Source: Roseovarius mucosus DSM 17069
GTDB taxonomy: Bacteria; Pseudomonadota; Alphaproteobacteria; Rhodobacterales; Rhodobacteraceae
Assembly (NCBI RefSeq): GCF_000768555.3
Contig: NZ_KN293991.1
Location: 248,001-312,000, forward strand
Length of the DNA: 64,000 nucleotides
Reading direction: 5' to 3'
Under the pieces are notes generated by a model. It saw nothing but the letters and a program-made list of their open reading frames with translations, had not been told where the DNA came from and searched no databases. Position numbers and translations under genes: made by a program. This document shows, one piece after another, positions 1-8,273 of the stretch; positions within the stretch are counted from its first letter, which is position 1, and each line of letters begins with the position of its first letter.

Positions 1-162
1 CATCATCTGTGCCGGGCTTGTGGCCGCTTTGGCCCCGCGCGCGACAAAGTCGGCGACCAAGTCGCCGTTCAGGTCGTGCACCGTCAGATCATGGCCATTG
101 CGCAGCAGACTGCCCGAAAGTTTGCCGCCCACATTGCCTAGCCCGATGAAACCAATTTTCAT
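1..162 (-). CDS. NAD(P)-dependent 3-hydroxyisobutyrate/tartronate-semialdehyde reductase family protein (partial)
   Basis: Only the first 54 codons are inside the window; the gene runs off the left edge. The N-terminus MKIGFIGLGNVGGKLS carries the Rossmann-fold dinucleotide-binding pattern GxGxxG of the beta-hydroxyacid dehydrogenase family (3-hydroxyisobutyrate dehydrogenase, GarR), which oxidises or reduces short hydroxyacids in the cytoplasm. The ATG is preceded by a GGAGAGGAAT ribosome-binding region. A LacI-type regulator lies 108 bp upstream on the same strand, a common arrangement for sugar-acid catabolism genes, so the regulator may control it. The exact substrate cannot be told from this fragment. 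Confidence 0.75.
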   Translation of the reverse strand, partial: MKIGFIGLGNVGGKLSGSLLRNGHDLTVHDLNGDLVADFVARGAKAATSPAQMM

Positions 163-270
163 GTCTTTTAATTCCTCTCCCTGCGCCTCTCACTGGGCGA
201 CTCCGCGCAGACTTTTGCGATTCTGTTCCGAATTGCAAAGCCATTTGCGACAGCATTGGGGAAAAGATGG

Positions 271-1374
271 TCAGCGTCGCCGCAATGTGTCGCCAAGGCT
301 CAGCGTTGGCTCTAGCGTGACGCGCACCGGCGCGCTGTCGTCGGGATTGGCCGCGCGGGCGGCTATGATCTCGGCGGCGCGCCGTCCGATTTCCAGACGG
401 CAGGCGTCCATCGTTGCAAGGGCCCGCGGCAAACCTTCCAGAAGCTCGACGCCGTTGAAACCCGCAAGCCCCATATCTTTGGGAATGTCGATGCCCTGCT
501 CGAGAAGGTAGAGAAGCCCACCCGCCCCGATCATGTCGTTGGAGTAGTAGAGGAAATCGAGATCCGGCGTGCGCCGCAGCATCTCGGCGGTCATTTCGCG
601 CCCCTTGAGAAGCGCCGAACCGCCGGAATAGAATTCATGATCCGCCATCTCGATCCCGGCCTTGGCCAGCGCCTCGGTAAAGCCCTCGAACCGTTTGCGC
701 GCCCGGTGATCCAGCGGCATCTTGGTGCCCATGAACCCGATCCGCCGATAGCCGGCCTTGATGATCGCCTGCGCCATTTGCTGCCCGGCGCGCCTGTGCG
801 AAATTCCCACGACCGAGTCGATGGGCGTGCCGTCCACATCCATGATCTCGACCACGGGGATGCCGCTGGCGCGCAGCATGGCGCGGCTGGCATCCGAATG
901 TTCCAGCCCCGCGATTATCACGCCAGAGGGTCGCCATGAGAGCATCTCGTAGAGGACCTTTTCCTCTTTCTCAGGCCGATATCCCGTAAGCCCCACCACG
1001 GGCTGCAACTCGGTTTCCTCGAGCACCCGGCTGATGCCGGTCATCACCTCGGGAAACACCATGTTCGACATCGAGGGGATGATCACGGCCACCAGATTGA
1101 CCCGCTGACTGGCCAAGGCACCCGCGATCTTGTTGGGCACATAGCCGAGCCGCTTGGCCGCCTCGAGCACGCGCTGGCGTGTGCCATCCGATACATCGCC
1201 CTTGTTGCGCAGAACCCGGCTGACCGTCATCTCGGACACGCCTGCGGCCTCGGACACGTCGCGCAGGGTCAGGGGGTGTCTGTCATGCTGGGTCACGGGG
1301 GGATTGTCCACAAGGTCCTGAACCTTTGTTACCGCGAACACCGTCGCAGGATCAAGCTGCCTGCGCGAATCCAC
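271..1374 (-). CDS. LacI/GalR-family transcriptional regulator (GntR-like)
   Basis: This is a DNA-binding repressor with an N-terminal LacI helix-turn-helix (about residues 36-60, LTLRDVSEAAGVSEMTVSRV) and a C-terminal periplasmic-binding-protein-like effector domain (about residues 90-360). The hinge region and the conserved VAVIIPSMSNMVFPEV stretch resemble gluconate-operon repressors of the GntR type, but the effector is not proven. The reading frame opens with GTG; the first 30 or so residues precede the usual LacI N-terminus, so a start near 1296 (GTG) is possible. It lies upstream of the hydroxyacid-dehydrogenase-type gene at 1-162 on the same strand and is the last chromosomal protein gene before the tRNA that hosts the mobile element. 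Confidence 0.85.
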   Translation of the reverse strand: MDSRRQLDPATVFAVTKVQDLVDNPPVTQHDRHPLTLRDVSEAAGVSEMTVSRVLRNKGDVSDGTRQRVLEAAKRLGYVPNKIAGALASQRVNLVAVIIPSMSNMVFPEVMTGISRVLEETELQPVVGLTGYRPEKEEKVLYEMLSWRPSGVIIAGLEHSDASRAMLRASGIPVVEIMDVDGTPIDSVVGISHRRAGQQMAQAIIKAGYRRIGFMGTKMPLDHRARKRFEGFTEALAKAGIEMADHEFYSGGSALLKGREMTAEMLRRTPDLDFLYYSNDMIGAGGLLYLLEQGIDIPKDMGLAGFNGVELLEGLPRALATMDACRLEIGRRAAEIIAARAANPDDSAPVRVTLEPTLSLGDTLRRR

Positions 1375-1444
1375 TTCAAAACGTCGCGGCGCGGAAATCG
1401 GACGATGACAAACGCCCCTACCCGCGCTAATCAGGTGCCCGCGT

Positions 1445-1521
1445 GGCCCCGTGGCTCAACAGGATAGAGCAGCCCCCTCCTAAGGGGCAGGTTGCAGGTT
1501 CGAATCCTGCCGGGGTCACCA
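1445..1521 (+). tRNA. tRNA-Arg (anticodon CCT), integration site
   Basis: The cloverleaf folds fully: acceptor stem 1445-1451 pairs with 1511-1517, D stem 1454-1457 with 1467-1470, anticodon stem 1472-1476 (GCCCC) with 1484-1488 (GGGGC), and T stem GCAGG 1494-1498 with CCTGC 1506-1510. The loop CTCCTAA gives anticodon CCT, and CCA is encoded at 1519-1521. The 3' half from 1475 onward is repeated exactly at 19493-19541, so this gene is the attachment site of the 18-kb element. The gene stays intact at the left junction. Confidence 0.96.
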
Positions 1522-1523
1522 AA
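1475..1523 (+). repeat. attL: 49-bp direct repeat inside tRNA-Arg
   Basis: This copy covers the anticodon arm, T arm and CCA end of the tRNA plus two A residues. It matches 19493-19541 base for base; flanking bases then diverge (GC versus CT on the left, T versus A on the right). Confidence 0.95.
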
Positions 1524-1621
1524 TTATTATTTAAAATCAAATGACTGTCAGATTTACCTTGGAGCTTCATGCAGCAGTTTGCATGATTATTCGGTCCGTT
1601 TCGCACGGAATCCGGCCTTCG

Positions 1622-1641
1622 CCTGTACAAAACCTGTACAA
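1622..1641 (+). repeat. Paired CCTGTACAA repeats near attL (possible integrase arm sites)
   Basis: CCTGTACAA occurs at 1622-1630 and again at 1633-1641, 11 bp apart, which is one helical turn. The related palindrome GCCTGTACAGGC lies at 19431-19442 near attR. Such repeats on both element ends fit arm-type integrase or excisionase sites, but this is inference from position only. Confidence 0.4.
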
Positions 1642-1687
1642 GCTGCCGCTCATCGCGCATTCACTGCCCGGTGCAGGCCAAATGAAA

Positions 1688-1718
1688 ACCCCGGCTCGGC
1701 GGCAACCGAAACCGGGGT
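1688..1718 (+). other. Inverted repeat (hairpin) in the left-end leader of repC-like gene
   Basis: ACCCCGG at 1688-1694 pairs perfectly with CCGGGGT at 1712-1718, with CGG/CCG inside the loop able to extend it. It sits about 80 bp upstream of the RepC-like gene. The rest of 1524-1799 holds no convincing gene. The hairpin could be a transcription terminator or an RNA control element for the initiator; no T-run follows, so its role is open. Confidence 0.4.
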
Positions 1719-1799
1719 CGAAGTTCAAGTGAAAGTATCCGACTTTCCCTACGCTTATAGCATCACCAGAGAGATGCCGTCCAGAAAAGAGGTGCGGTC

Positions 1800-2900
1800 A
1801 TGACGCAGCACCTCACACATGGCGGTTTGCCGGATGGTATGACGCGCTGGGAGTTCTTCGGATTGATAGAGAGCGCCCGGCGGCAGCTTGGTCTCAGCAA
1901 AGGTGCTATCGCCTATCTGAAAGTCGCGATCTCGCGCACGATGGACGAGGATTTCCTTGCTGGAAACATTTGCAGCTTCTGGACCTCGGTCACAAAAATT
2001 GCGGCGCAGGCGGAACTGGACAGACGACAGGTCGCGCGCATTGAGGCTGATCTGGTCGAGCGGAGGCTACTGGCAAAAACGGCGTCAGACCACAGTCGGC
2101 GTGCTGGTTCCCGAAGAGACGGCAAAGTCGGCCATGAATTCGGGATCAACCTTGCGCCCCTAATTGTGCGTGTCGCTGAGATTCAGGCTGCTGCTCGAAA
2201 GGCGGCCTTTGAAAAGGAGGAGGCAGAGCGCCTTCGCATTCGGATCAAAAAGCTTTTTGGGGACCTTCGCAGGTTGGGCTCAGATGGCGCGATGGAGGCC
2301 GCCGAGGAAATCCTGCCAAACCGCAGACCGTCGACCATTCATAACTTCGAGCGACTGAAACAAGTGACCGAAGCTCTGGAAGCGGTCTGGGAAGATTTTT
2401 CTGCGGAAGTCAGTAGGGGTGAAAAGTCCCACCAGTGCGACATTTCACCCGCACTCAATACAAGTAAAGAAAATATCAATAAAACCTGTAGGGTCGCGAT
2501 ACAGCGCGATACTCAGCCGGTCCGCACAACGCCTGCCCAAGTGGCGTTGCTGGCCAGCAAGCCGTTTCAGGAACTGATCGAATTGTACTGGAGCGCCGTG
2601 GACAACCGTGGCCTGCTGAGTTGGAGAACAATCCAGATGGCCGCAAGGGATCGGGCCGATCAGCTAGAGATAAAGTCCGACGTCTGGCAACGACAATGCG
2701 GAATGTTGGGGGAGGAACGGACGGCGCTGTGCCTCATGATCGCGGATCGCAACTCTGAACGTCTGGATGGCTATCGGGTTCGGGATGCCGCCGCCGCGTT
2801 CATCGGTATGGTACGATCAGAAGCGCGTCAGGGCGCTGTCATTAACAGCCTGCTCGGGGAACTGATCGGTAATGCGGGAGGGCAGAGAAATGGCGCTTGA
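1800..2900 (+). CDS. RepC-like plasmid replication initiator
   Basis: The 366-residue protein resembles RepC, the initiator of alphaproteobacterial repABC and repC-only plasmids. The N-terminal half has the LGLSKGAIAYLKVAIS start and a winged-helix region (about residues 30-110) ending in HEFGINLAPLIVRVAEI, followed by a charged helical segment typical of RepC. The C-terminal part (about residues 245-360) ends in RVRDAAAAFIGMVRSEARQG, similar to the RepC C-terminal domain. The central linker region is coded by AT-rich DNA, which in RepC plasmids can contain the origin. No repA or repB partition genes are nearby. On an integrated element such a protein would allow replication after excision. 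Family assignment is by pattern, so moderately sure. Confidence 0.7.
   Translation: MTQHLTHGGLPDGMTRWEFFGLIESARRQLGLSKGAIAYLKVAISRTMDEDFLAGNICSFWTSVTKIAAQAELDRRQVARIEADLVERRLLAKTASDHSRRAGSRRDGKVGHEFGINLAPLIVRVAEIQAAARKAAFEKEEAERLRIRIKKLFGDLRRLGSDGAMEAAEEILPNRRPSTIHNFERLKQVTEALEAVWEDFSAEVSRGEKSHQCDISPALNTSKENINKTCRVAIQRDTQPVRTTPAQVALLASKPFQELIELYWSAVDNRGLLSWRTIQMAARDRADQLEIKSDVWQRQCGMLGEERTALCLMIADRNSERLDGYRVRDAAAAFIGMVRSEARQGAVINSLLGELIGNAGGQRNGA
2417..2486. other. Candidate replication origin inside the repC-like gene
   Basis: An 8-bp inverted repeat, GGGTGAAA (2417-2424) and TTTCACCC (2443-2450), is followed by an AT-rich run at about 2455-2486. In characterised repABC plasmids the origin lies in an AT-rich patch within repC. 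The match here is one of position and composition only. Confidence 0.35.
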
Positions 2901-2993
2901 TATGTCGCGTCCAAAGGTCCCCGCTTCACACAAAGCTCCCTTTGCAACATCAGACCGCGCGCCCACCACACGGCTGGCGCGGGCTGGGGTTGC

Positions 2994-3028
2994 AGCCGCC
3001 GCTGGCGGCTTCGGTCCCCGCGGGACCG
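2994..3028. other. Two adjacent perfect hairpins upstream of the relaxase (candidate oriT)
   Basis: AGCCGCC (2994-3000) pairs with GGCGGCT (3004-3010), and CGGTCC (3012-3017) pairs with GGACCG (3023-3028). They fill the 237-bp non-coding gap between the repC-like gene and the relaxase gene. Relaxases of this family usually nick at an oriT just upstream of their own gene, so this gap is the natural place for it. No nick site can be named. Confidence 0.35.
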
Positions 3029-3137
3029 GCGGCGCAGCCGCTTGGCGGGGTTCAGGGGTGCAGCGCCCTGACCGGCGAGTTGTTTACAACTCAATAGTCG
3101 GTCCATATTGTGTTTCTTTTCAAACTGGGGGGCTGTG

Positions 3138-4544
3138 ATGTCCGGTCCCCAATTCATGCACCTTCAGTCCTATGCACGCAAAGCCAATGAGCGCGGGCAG
3201 TCTGTCGAACAGGTGCTCGCCGAGGCCTCCCGTGCACCTGAATACAGCAAGCATGTGGCCGATCCACGCCCGCCGTCTCTCGTCTATGGCGTGACCGCAG
3301 ATGAGGTCCGCAGGCTTCACGACGAGATGGTCGCGGCTGGCGGCGTCGAAGTCACCCTGAAGGATGGCCGAACGGCTCGGCGCGGTATCCGCAAGGACCG
3401 GCACACTTTGCTGACGGCTGTCGCATCGCATCCCTTGCCGACCGATCTTGTGAACACGAAACCCGACGCCCGCGCCGATTACGAGCGCTGGCGGGAGCAC
3501 AACCTTGCCTGGCTCAAGGCGCGGTTTGGCGACAAGCTGGTGTCCGTGATCGAGCATTGGGACGAAAAGCACCCGCACATTCACGCCTATATCCTGCCGC
3601 TCGACGATCCGACCTGCTCGGCGCGCCAGCTCAATCCTGCTTGGCAAGCCAAGGAGGAGGCGATGGAGGTTGCCCGTTCCGCCGGTCATGATGACAAGGC
3701 CGCTTTGAAGCTTGGCAATGCCGCCTATCGCGCGAGGGCGCGTGAATTGCAGGACCACTACTATGAGCACGTCAGTCTGGCCTGTGGTTTGACCCGAACC
3801 GGGCCAAAACGCGAACGCCTCAGCCGCCAGCAATGGAAGGCGCGGAAGGATGCAGCAAAGCTGACGGCCCGGATCAGCCAGGAAATCGACGGGCGGCTGG
3901 AAGATGTCGTTGACGCGGAAGACGGTCTGGAGCGGTCGCTTGCCGTCAAGGCCGATGAGGTCGCGGAAAAGCTCGATCTGGCGGATCAGGCGTTGGAAGA
4001 GGCGGAAGCGGATCGTGCCGAGGCGCAGCGTCTGCGCCAGCAGGCTGCATTGGATGCGCAGAATGCCGGCGCTCATATCCAGCAGCAGCTTAACCAAAAG
4101 CAGGAGGAGCTTGAGGCTCTGCATAGGCAACAGCGCGAGGCGGAACGCGCCGATCTTCACCGCGCCCGGCAGGAGGCCGAACGGGAAGCCCGCTGCCTGC
4201 GTGATGCACAGGCACAGATCAACCAGGATCGGGCCGATGCGCTGCGCGAAGCTGCGCAAGAGGCCGCGCGCGTTGTTTTGGAGCTGTTTTTCGGAGTTCT
4301 CGATGGTTCGGTGCGTCCGCGCCCCGACGATCCGAGAGTCTGGATCATCCGGGATGATGGTCTTCGGGAACGGGCGAGAAAACTCGACCTGTTCGAGTTG
4401 ATCAAAGACACAATGAGGGTTTTGTACGACGCCTGGACGAAAATCACCGAACAGCTTTCACCCTCGGAACAAGAGGTGGTGTCCGAACAGATTGCAGAAC
4501 CAGTGAAGGCAGCGTTTAGCCAAGAGCCGGGCAACCAGCCATGA
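3138..4544 (+). CDS. MobV/Pre-family relaxase (plasmid mobilization protein)
   Basis: This protein should nick oriT and lead single-stranded DNA transfer of the excised element. The N-terminal domain carries the metal-binding relaxase motif HxDExxPHxH (H140, D142, E143, H147, H149), as in the Mob/Pre family. After about residue 230 the protein becomes a long charged coiled coil (about 245-390) and a short C-terminal region. The start at 3138 (ATG, after GGGGGGCTGTG) is preferred over an upstream ATG at 3108, because MSGPQFMHLQSYAR looks like a relaxase N-terminus. Its stop overlaps the next gene by 4 bp (ATGA), so the two are translationally coupled. No secretion-system genes are present, so it must borrow a conjugation machinery. 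Confidence 0.85.
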   Translation: MSGPQFMHLQSYARKANERGQSVEQVLAEASRAPEYSKHVADPRPPSLVYGVTADEVRRLHDEMVAAGGVEVTLKDGRTARRGIRKDRHTLLTAVASHPLPTDLVNTKPDARADYERWREHNLAWLKARFGDKLVSVIEHWDEKHPHIHAYILPLDDPTCSARQLNPAWQAKEEAMEVARSAGHDDKAALKLGNAAYRARARELQDHYYEHVSLACGLTRTGPKRERLSRQQWKARKDAAKLTARISQEIDGRLEDVVDAEDGLERSLAVKADEVAEKLDLADQALEEAEADRAEAQRLRQQAALDAQNAGAHIQQQLNQKQEELEALHRQQREAERADLHRARQEAEREARCLRDAQAQINQDRADALREAAQEAARVVLELFFGVLDGSVRPRPDDPRVWIIRDDGLRERARKLDLFELIKDTMRVLYDAWTKITEQLSPSEQEVVSEQIAEPVKAAFSQEPGNQP

Positions 4545-5194
4545 ATGAACTTGACGCACGCCTTGCGAAGATACGGCGGCAAAAAGCAGAAGCCCTCACC
4601 ACGGCGGCGGATGATTTTGCGAAGTTGAGAGAGGGGTTGGCCGAGGCCCAGAACAAGCTCGCGGACCTGGACGCCGCCCGGCAAACGCTGTCGGAGGCTG
4701 TCGAAAGCGATAGCCACCGGATCGCTGGCCTTCGCCGCCGGGTCACTATTGGTGTCGTTCTGGTTGCCCTCGTGGCGGCTTTGGTTATGGCGCTGACCGG
4801 AGCAGTCGCCAGCCGCTTGGTCGGCGCAGCACAAACCGAGGCCACTCGCATTCGCACCGAGAACGCCCAAAAGATTGCCGAGGCGCGGGCCGAAGGCGAA
4901 GCCGCTTTACAGGCTCTCTCAGATCGGCTGGCAAGCCGTGAGGCCGCTCTTTCCGCTGAAATCGAAGCGATGGGTGCCGATTTGGCGCAGCTCGGTGCCG
5001 ACCGTGATACCGCTCGCGCTGATCTTGAACGCTTTGCGGAACTGCGGCGACAAATCGGTTTCGATCTGGTGCCCTATCGTGATCGCGTGGTGATCGTGGT
5101 GCCGCAAGGCGAGGCCATCACCCGCTGGAGTGCCCCCGGTCTGTCGGATATCGCCCGCTACAACGGGCGAATGTTTCGGGTGGTGAGAAACTAA
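4541..5194 (+). CDS. Coiled-coil single-pass membrane protein, relaxase partner
   Basis: A 217-residue protein with a charged coiled coil at residues 1-60, one hydrophobic segment at about 68-92 (VTIGVVLVALVAALVMALTG) and a second coiled coil at about 95-165, ending in a short globular tail. It overlaps the relaxase gene by 4 bp. Small membrane and coiled-coil proteins of this kind commonly follow mob genes and may help dock the relaxosome at the membrane. I do not recognise a named family, so the role is inferred only from position and architecture. Confidence 0.75.
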   Translation: MNELDARLAKIRRQKAEALTTAADDFAKLREGLAEAQNKLADLDAARQTLSEAVESDSHRIAGLRRRVTIGVVLVALVAALVMALTGAVASRLVGAAQTEATRIRTENAQKIAEARAEGEAALQALSDRLASREAALSAEIEAMGADLAQLGADRDTARADLERFAELRRQIGFDLVPYRDRVVIVVPQGEAITRWSAPGLSDIARYNGRMFRVVRN

Positions 5195-5309
5195 TTATCT
5201 CGGTCGGATACAGGCAAGTGCCAGAAAAGAACAAACAAAGAAGACATCGTCGAATCTTTCGTGCTATCGGTGAGCATGATAGAGCCTTCGCAAGAAGAGG
5301 AGAAGCGTC

Positions 5310-6521
5310 TTGGCAGCCCAATACACATCAATCGACTTGTTTTCAGGTGCCGGTGGGCTTTCTGAAGGGTTGCGCGTTTCTGGCTTCAAATCCTTGTATG
5401 CAAACGAAATCGTGGCGCGTCACGCAGAGACTTATGCGCTGAATCACCCTGATACAATCGTCGAGTCGCGAGATATTCGACTGGTTGATGCAGGTGATGT
5501 GCGGCGTCAGTTGGGACTGCAAAAAGGTGAGCTTGATCTTGTGGCCGGTGGCCCGCCTTGTCAGGGTTTTTCGATCAATGCGCCCAAACGCTCGGTAGAT
5601 GATGAACGGAACAGCCTCTTTCTAGAATTCTTGCGCTTTGTCGATGAGTTCGAGCCAAAGGCTGTTCTGATCGAGAATGTTCCCGGTCTTGTCTCTTTCG
5701 AAGGCGGGGGCACCTTGCAGGCCATCTTGCAGGCATTGGGCCAGCACGGATACAGCGCAGATGTGAAAATTCTCTACGCGCCGCATTACGGTGTGCCGCA
5801 GACCCGGTGGCGGACTGTGATCATCGGCATTCGTGGGGATGAAGCCGATCCCCAACGCGCCTTCCCCGAACCTGTTCGCAATGCACCTCTCCGGGTTAAT
5901 TTCACCTCCAATTTCGAGGGCAAGAACATTGTCGCTCTCCCGACGAACTTGGAGCTGCCCTCTTTTGTGAGCGTGCGCGACGCGATTGATGATCTGCCCG
6001 TGCTGGCGAACGGGGAAACGGGCGCAGACCGTAAAGACTACGGGACCAAGCCGCAGAATGATTTTCAGGCTGCGATGCGGAATGGCAGTAAAGGCGTCCT
6101 GAACCACGAGGCCCCGCGCCTTGGGGAAATCAATATCAAGCGCATGTCGTTCATTCCGCCAGGGGGCAACTGGACAGACATCCCTGAAGATCTCCTGCCG
6201 AAGGGCATGAGACGGGCTCGCCGCTCCGATCATACCAAGCGATACGGTCGGGTTGCGCCGGACGGCCTTGCATCTACCATTCTGACAAAATGTGATCCCC
6301 ATTGGGGAGCCTATTTCCACTATGAGCAGGATCGCTGCTTCACGGTCCGAGAAGCAGCGCGGATTCAAACCTTCCCAGATAGCTATCGCTTCGTTGGCTC
6401 GCGTGTAGAGCAGTATGAACAGGTTGGGAATGCCGTTCCATCGCTACTGGCCGCCGCCATAGGGCGTTCGATCCGAAATGTCCTTGAAGAATTGCGTAGG
6501 CACGCGCGGAAGGTTTCGTAA
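5310..6521 (+). CDS. DNA (cytosine-5-)-methyltransferase of a type II restriction-modification system
   Basis: This enzyme transfers a methyl group from S-adenosylmethionine to carbon 5 of cytosine in its target site, protecting it from the partner nuclease. Motif I (DLFSGAGG, residues 9-16), the catalytic PCQ loop (GGPPCQGFS, Cys84), ENV (motif VI), QTRWR (motif VIII) and the C-terminal GNAVPSLLAAAIG (motif X) are all present, so it should be active. Length, 403 residues, is normal. It starts with TTG after an AGAAGAGGAGAA ribosome-binding site. The NotI-like nuclease begins 4 bp after its stop codon. The recognition sequence is unknown; the target-recognition region lies between motifs VIII and IX. 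Confidence 0.95.
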   Translation: MAAQYTSIDLFSGAGGLSEGLRVSGFKSLYANEIVARHAETYALNHPDTIVESRDIRLVDAGDVRRQLGLQKGELDLVAGGPPCQGFSINAPKRSVDDERNSLFLEFLRFVDEFEPKAVLIENVPGLVSFEGGGTLQAILQALGQHGYSADVKILYAPHYGVPQTRWRTVIIGIRGDEADPQRAFPEPVRNAPLRVNFTSNFEGKNIVALPTNLELPSFVSVRDAIDDLPVLANGETGADRKDYGTKPQNDFQAAMRNGSKGVLNHEAPRLGEINIKRMSFIPPGGNWTDIPEDLLPKGMRRARRSDHTKRYGRVAPDGLASTILTKCDPHWGAYFHYEQDRCFTVREAARIQTFPDSYRFVGSRVEQYEQVGNAVPSLLAAAIGRSIRNVLEELRRHARKVS

Positions 6522-6525
6522 CAGC

Positions 6526-7443
6526 ATGGCCGCAACGATTTTCGAGTTCTTTGGGTATCGTGCTGCTGATGCGTCTGACCTGGCGAAGCGTGCTGCGGAT
6601 ACGGAAACCTGCCCAATCAGTGGGAATACCTGCCAGAAGAGCTTTAACGATGGCGTGATATCGGGCGTTTGCGCCATCAAACCAATCACGAGCGAGCCGG
6701 TCATCTGCTGCCCAATCCGGCTCTATTCCGACAACTATCGCATTCTGTCCGATATTGCTGACCGCGTGTTTGGCCCCGACCTGAAGCTTATCGCTGGCCG
6801 CAGGGCCGTGAAACATGCAGTCGATCAACAGGAAGAGTGCGTAGCCGTTTTCGGAAAAGGCTGGGGAGGTGAGCTTCGATTGCCGCAAAAGTCGAAAAAA
6901 GGCGGCTACTTTGTCGATTGGGTGCTGGCAAAACTCAACGATCAAGGCGAGTTGATCGAGTTCGTGGCAGTCGAGGTCCAAACGATTGATACAACGGGCA
7001 CATATCGTCCAGGCTATGAAGCGCTCAAGAAGGAGCGTTCGATTGAGAAAACGACGGCTGGGCTGAACTGGGAAAACGTCGCCAAACGCATTTTGCCGCA
7101 GTTGATTTATAAGGGGCAGATTCTGCAACGTGAGGAACTGTGCCGTAGTGGCCTGTTCTTTGTGTGCCCTGCGCCGGTTTTCGAACGGATCATGGAGCGG
7201 CTGGGTGGCCAGGAAGGTCTGATCCGATATGCGCTTCAGCCCGCGTCGATCACCTTCGCCGTTTACGACTATGACATGCCGGAAAAGCCTGTCTCCGAAG
7301 GCCTGATTCCGTTGAAAAACACGCTCAATCATTCAACTACGGTCTACAAGGTACAGGAAGCCTTTAACAATGTGACGCTGCCTGTAGAAAACGTCTATCG
7401 GGATGCGATCCTGCGGGCACTCGGGAGCACTACCAGCGAGTAA
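6526..7443 (+). CDS. NotI-family type II restriction endonuclease
   Basis: This 305-residue protein matches the order of motifs in the rare-cutter NotI: an N-terminal FEFFGYR, four cysteines suited to the iron site of NotI (C29, C36, C49 and C61 or C62), then a PD-(D/E)XK-type core in VDWVLAK followed by AVEVQTIDTTGTY, giving the D...ExQ pattern used by NotI. It should cut unmethylated DNA double strands. The ATG at 6526 is used rather than an upstream ATG inside the methyltransferase gene, because FEFFG is the family N-terminus. It sits 4 bp downstream of its methyltransferase. The target is not predictable here and need not be the NotI site. Confidence 0.85.
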   Translation: MAATIFEFFGYRAADASDLAKRAADTETCPISGNTCQKSFNDGVISGVCAIKPITSEPVICCPIRLYSDNYRILSDIADRVFGPDLKLIAGRRAVKHAVDQQEECVAVFGKGWGGELRLPQKSKKGGYFVDWVLAKLNDQGELIEFVAVEVQTIDTTGTYRPGYEALKKERSIEKTTAGLNWENVAKRILPQLIYKGQILQREELCRSGLFFVCPAPVFERIMERLGGQEGLIRYALQPASITFAVYDYDMPEKPVSEGLIPLKNTLNHSTTVYKVQEAFNNVTLPVENVYRDAILRALGSTTSE

Positions 7444-7464
7444 CATCGGTTTATATCGCCACGC

Positions 7465-8268
7465 TCAAACTTCCAGCACAAAGGCCGGATCGAACTCGAC
7501 CTCTTCGCCCGGATATCCTCGCCCGTTCATGACGAAACGGATTGGGCCGTGCTTACCCCGGCCCGTCCATGACTCATTGTCGTGGCTATGGCCACAGATC
7601 CAGGTGTGTATGTCGAAGCCCTTGATTTCAGCCCAGAGGTCGCTGGCAAAAGCCGCGCACAAAGCACGTTGCCGCTCGTTAACGAATTCGCGAGCGGGGT
7701 GAACGAGTTGACGGATGGGGATGTGGTGCGTCATGACCACGGTCGGCCCGTCGTGGGGCTGGCGCAGGGCGTCCCAGATCGCCGCTTTGTCCATCGCGTG
7801 ATGGTCCAACATCGTGTGCATACAGAACATACGCTTGGGCGTAACGCCGATGCGCTGATAGTCCATGAGGCAATCCGAAACCGTGCCCCATGCGAGGCCT
7901 TCTATTTCGGGAAAGAGCTTCAGGTCCGTCCAGAGCGGCGCGCCGATGATGCGCACGCCCGCGATCTCGGTCGCCGCACCATGAAGCACGCGAATGTCGA
8001 GGCCGTCGGTGCGCAGCTCGGCAAGCTGGCGGTCCTCCTCGGGCAGCAACTCTGACCAGATCGAGCCATAGGGTTCATGGTTGCCCCAGATCACCACGAC
8101 CGGACAGCCATATTTGCGGGCAGCCCGCGCGGGGATATCCAGATGACGGCCCATGGTGTGGGTGTCGCCCGCGATCAACACCCCGTCCACTGGCGCGGGC
8201 AGGTCGGGCAGATCGAAGCCTTCCCAGAATTCATCGTGCAGGTCGCTCCAGACCAAAAACCGCGCCAT
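7465..8268 (-). CDS. Calcineurin-like metallophosphoesterase 1
   Basis: A 267-residue cytoplasmic phosphoesterase. The motif set is complete: SDLHDE near the N-terminus, GDTH, GNHEP, and a C-terminal GHSH, all metal ligands for a two-metal active site. The ATG at 8268 starts directly with MARFLVWSDLH; an upstream in-frame ATG at 8343 would add 25 unrelated residues. The substrate is unknown; family members cleave phosphomonoesters, diesters or nucleotides. It is the last gene of a minus-strand cluster that includes a second metallophosphoesterase. It ends 21 bp from the convergent NotI-like gene. Confidence 0.85.
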   Translation of the reverse strand: MARFLVWSDLHDEFWEGFDLPDLPAPVDGVLIAGDTHTMGRHLDIPARAARKYGCPVVVIWGNHEPYGSIWSELLPEEDRQLAELRTDGLDIRVLHGAATEIAGVRIIGAPLWTDLKLFPEIEGLAWGTVSDCLMDYQRIGVTPKRMFCMHTMLDHHAMDKAAIWDALRQPHDGPTVVMTHHIPIRQLVHPAREFVNERQRALCAAFASDLWAEIKGFDIHTWICGHSHDNESWTGRGKHGPIRFVMNGRGYPGEEVEFDPAFVLEV

Positions 8269-8273
8269 GGCTC

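Noticed and set aside
2872..3138. An 88-codon open frame in the gap before the relaxase gene
   Set aside because: It covers the hairpins, is Arg/Gly/Ala-rich and lacks a ribosome-binding site, so non-coding mobilization DNA is more likely.
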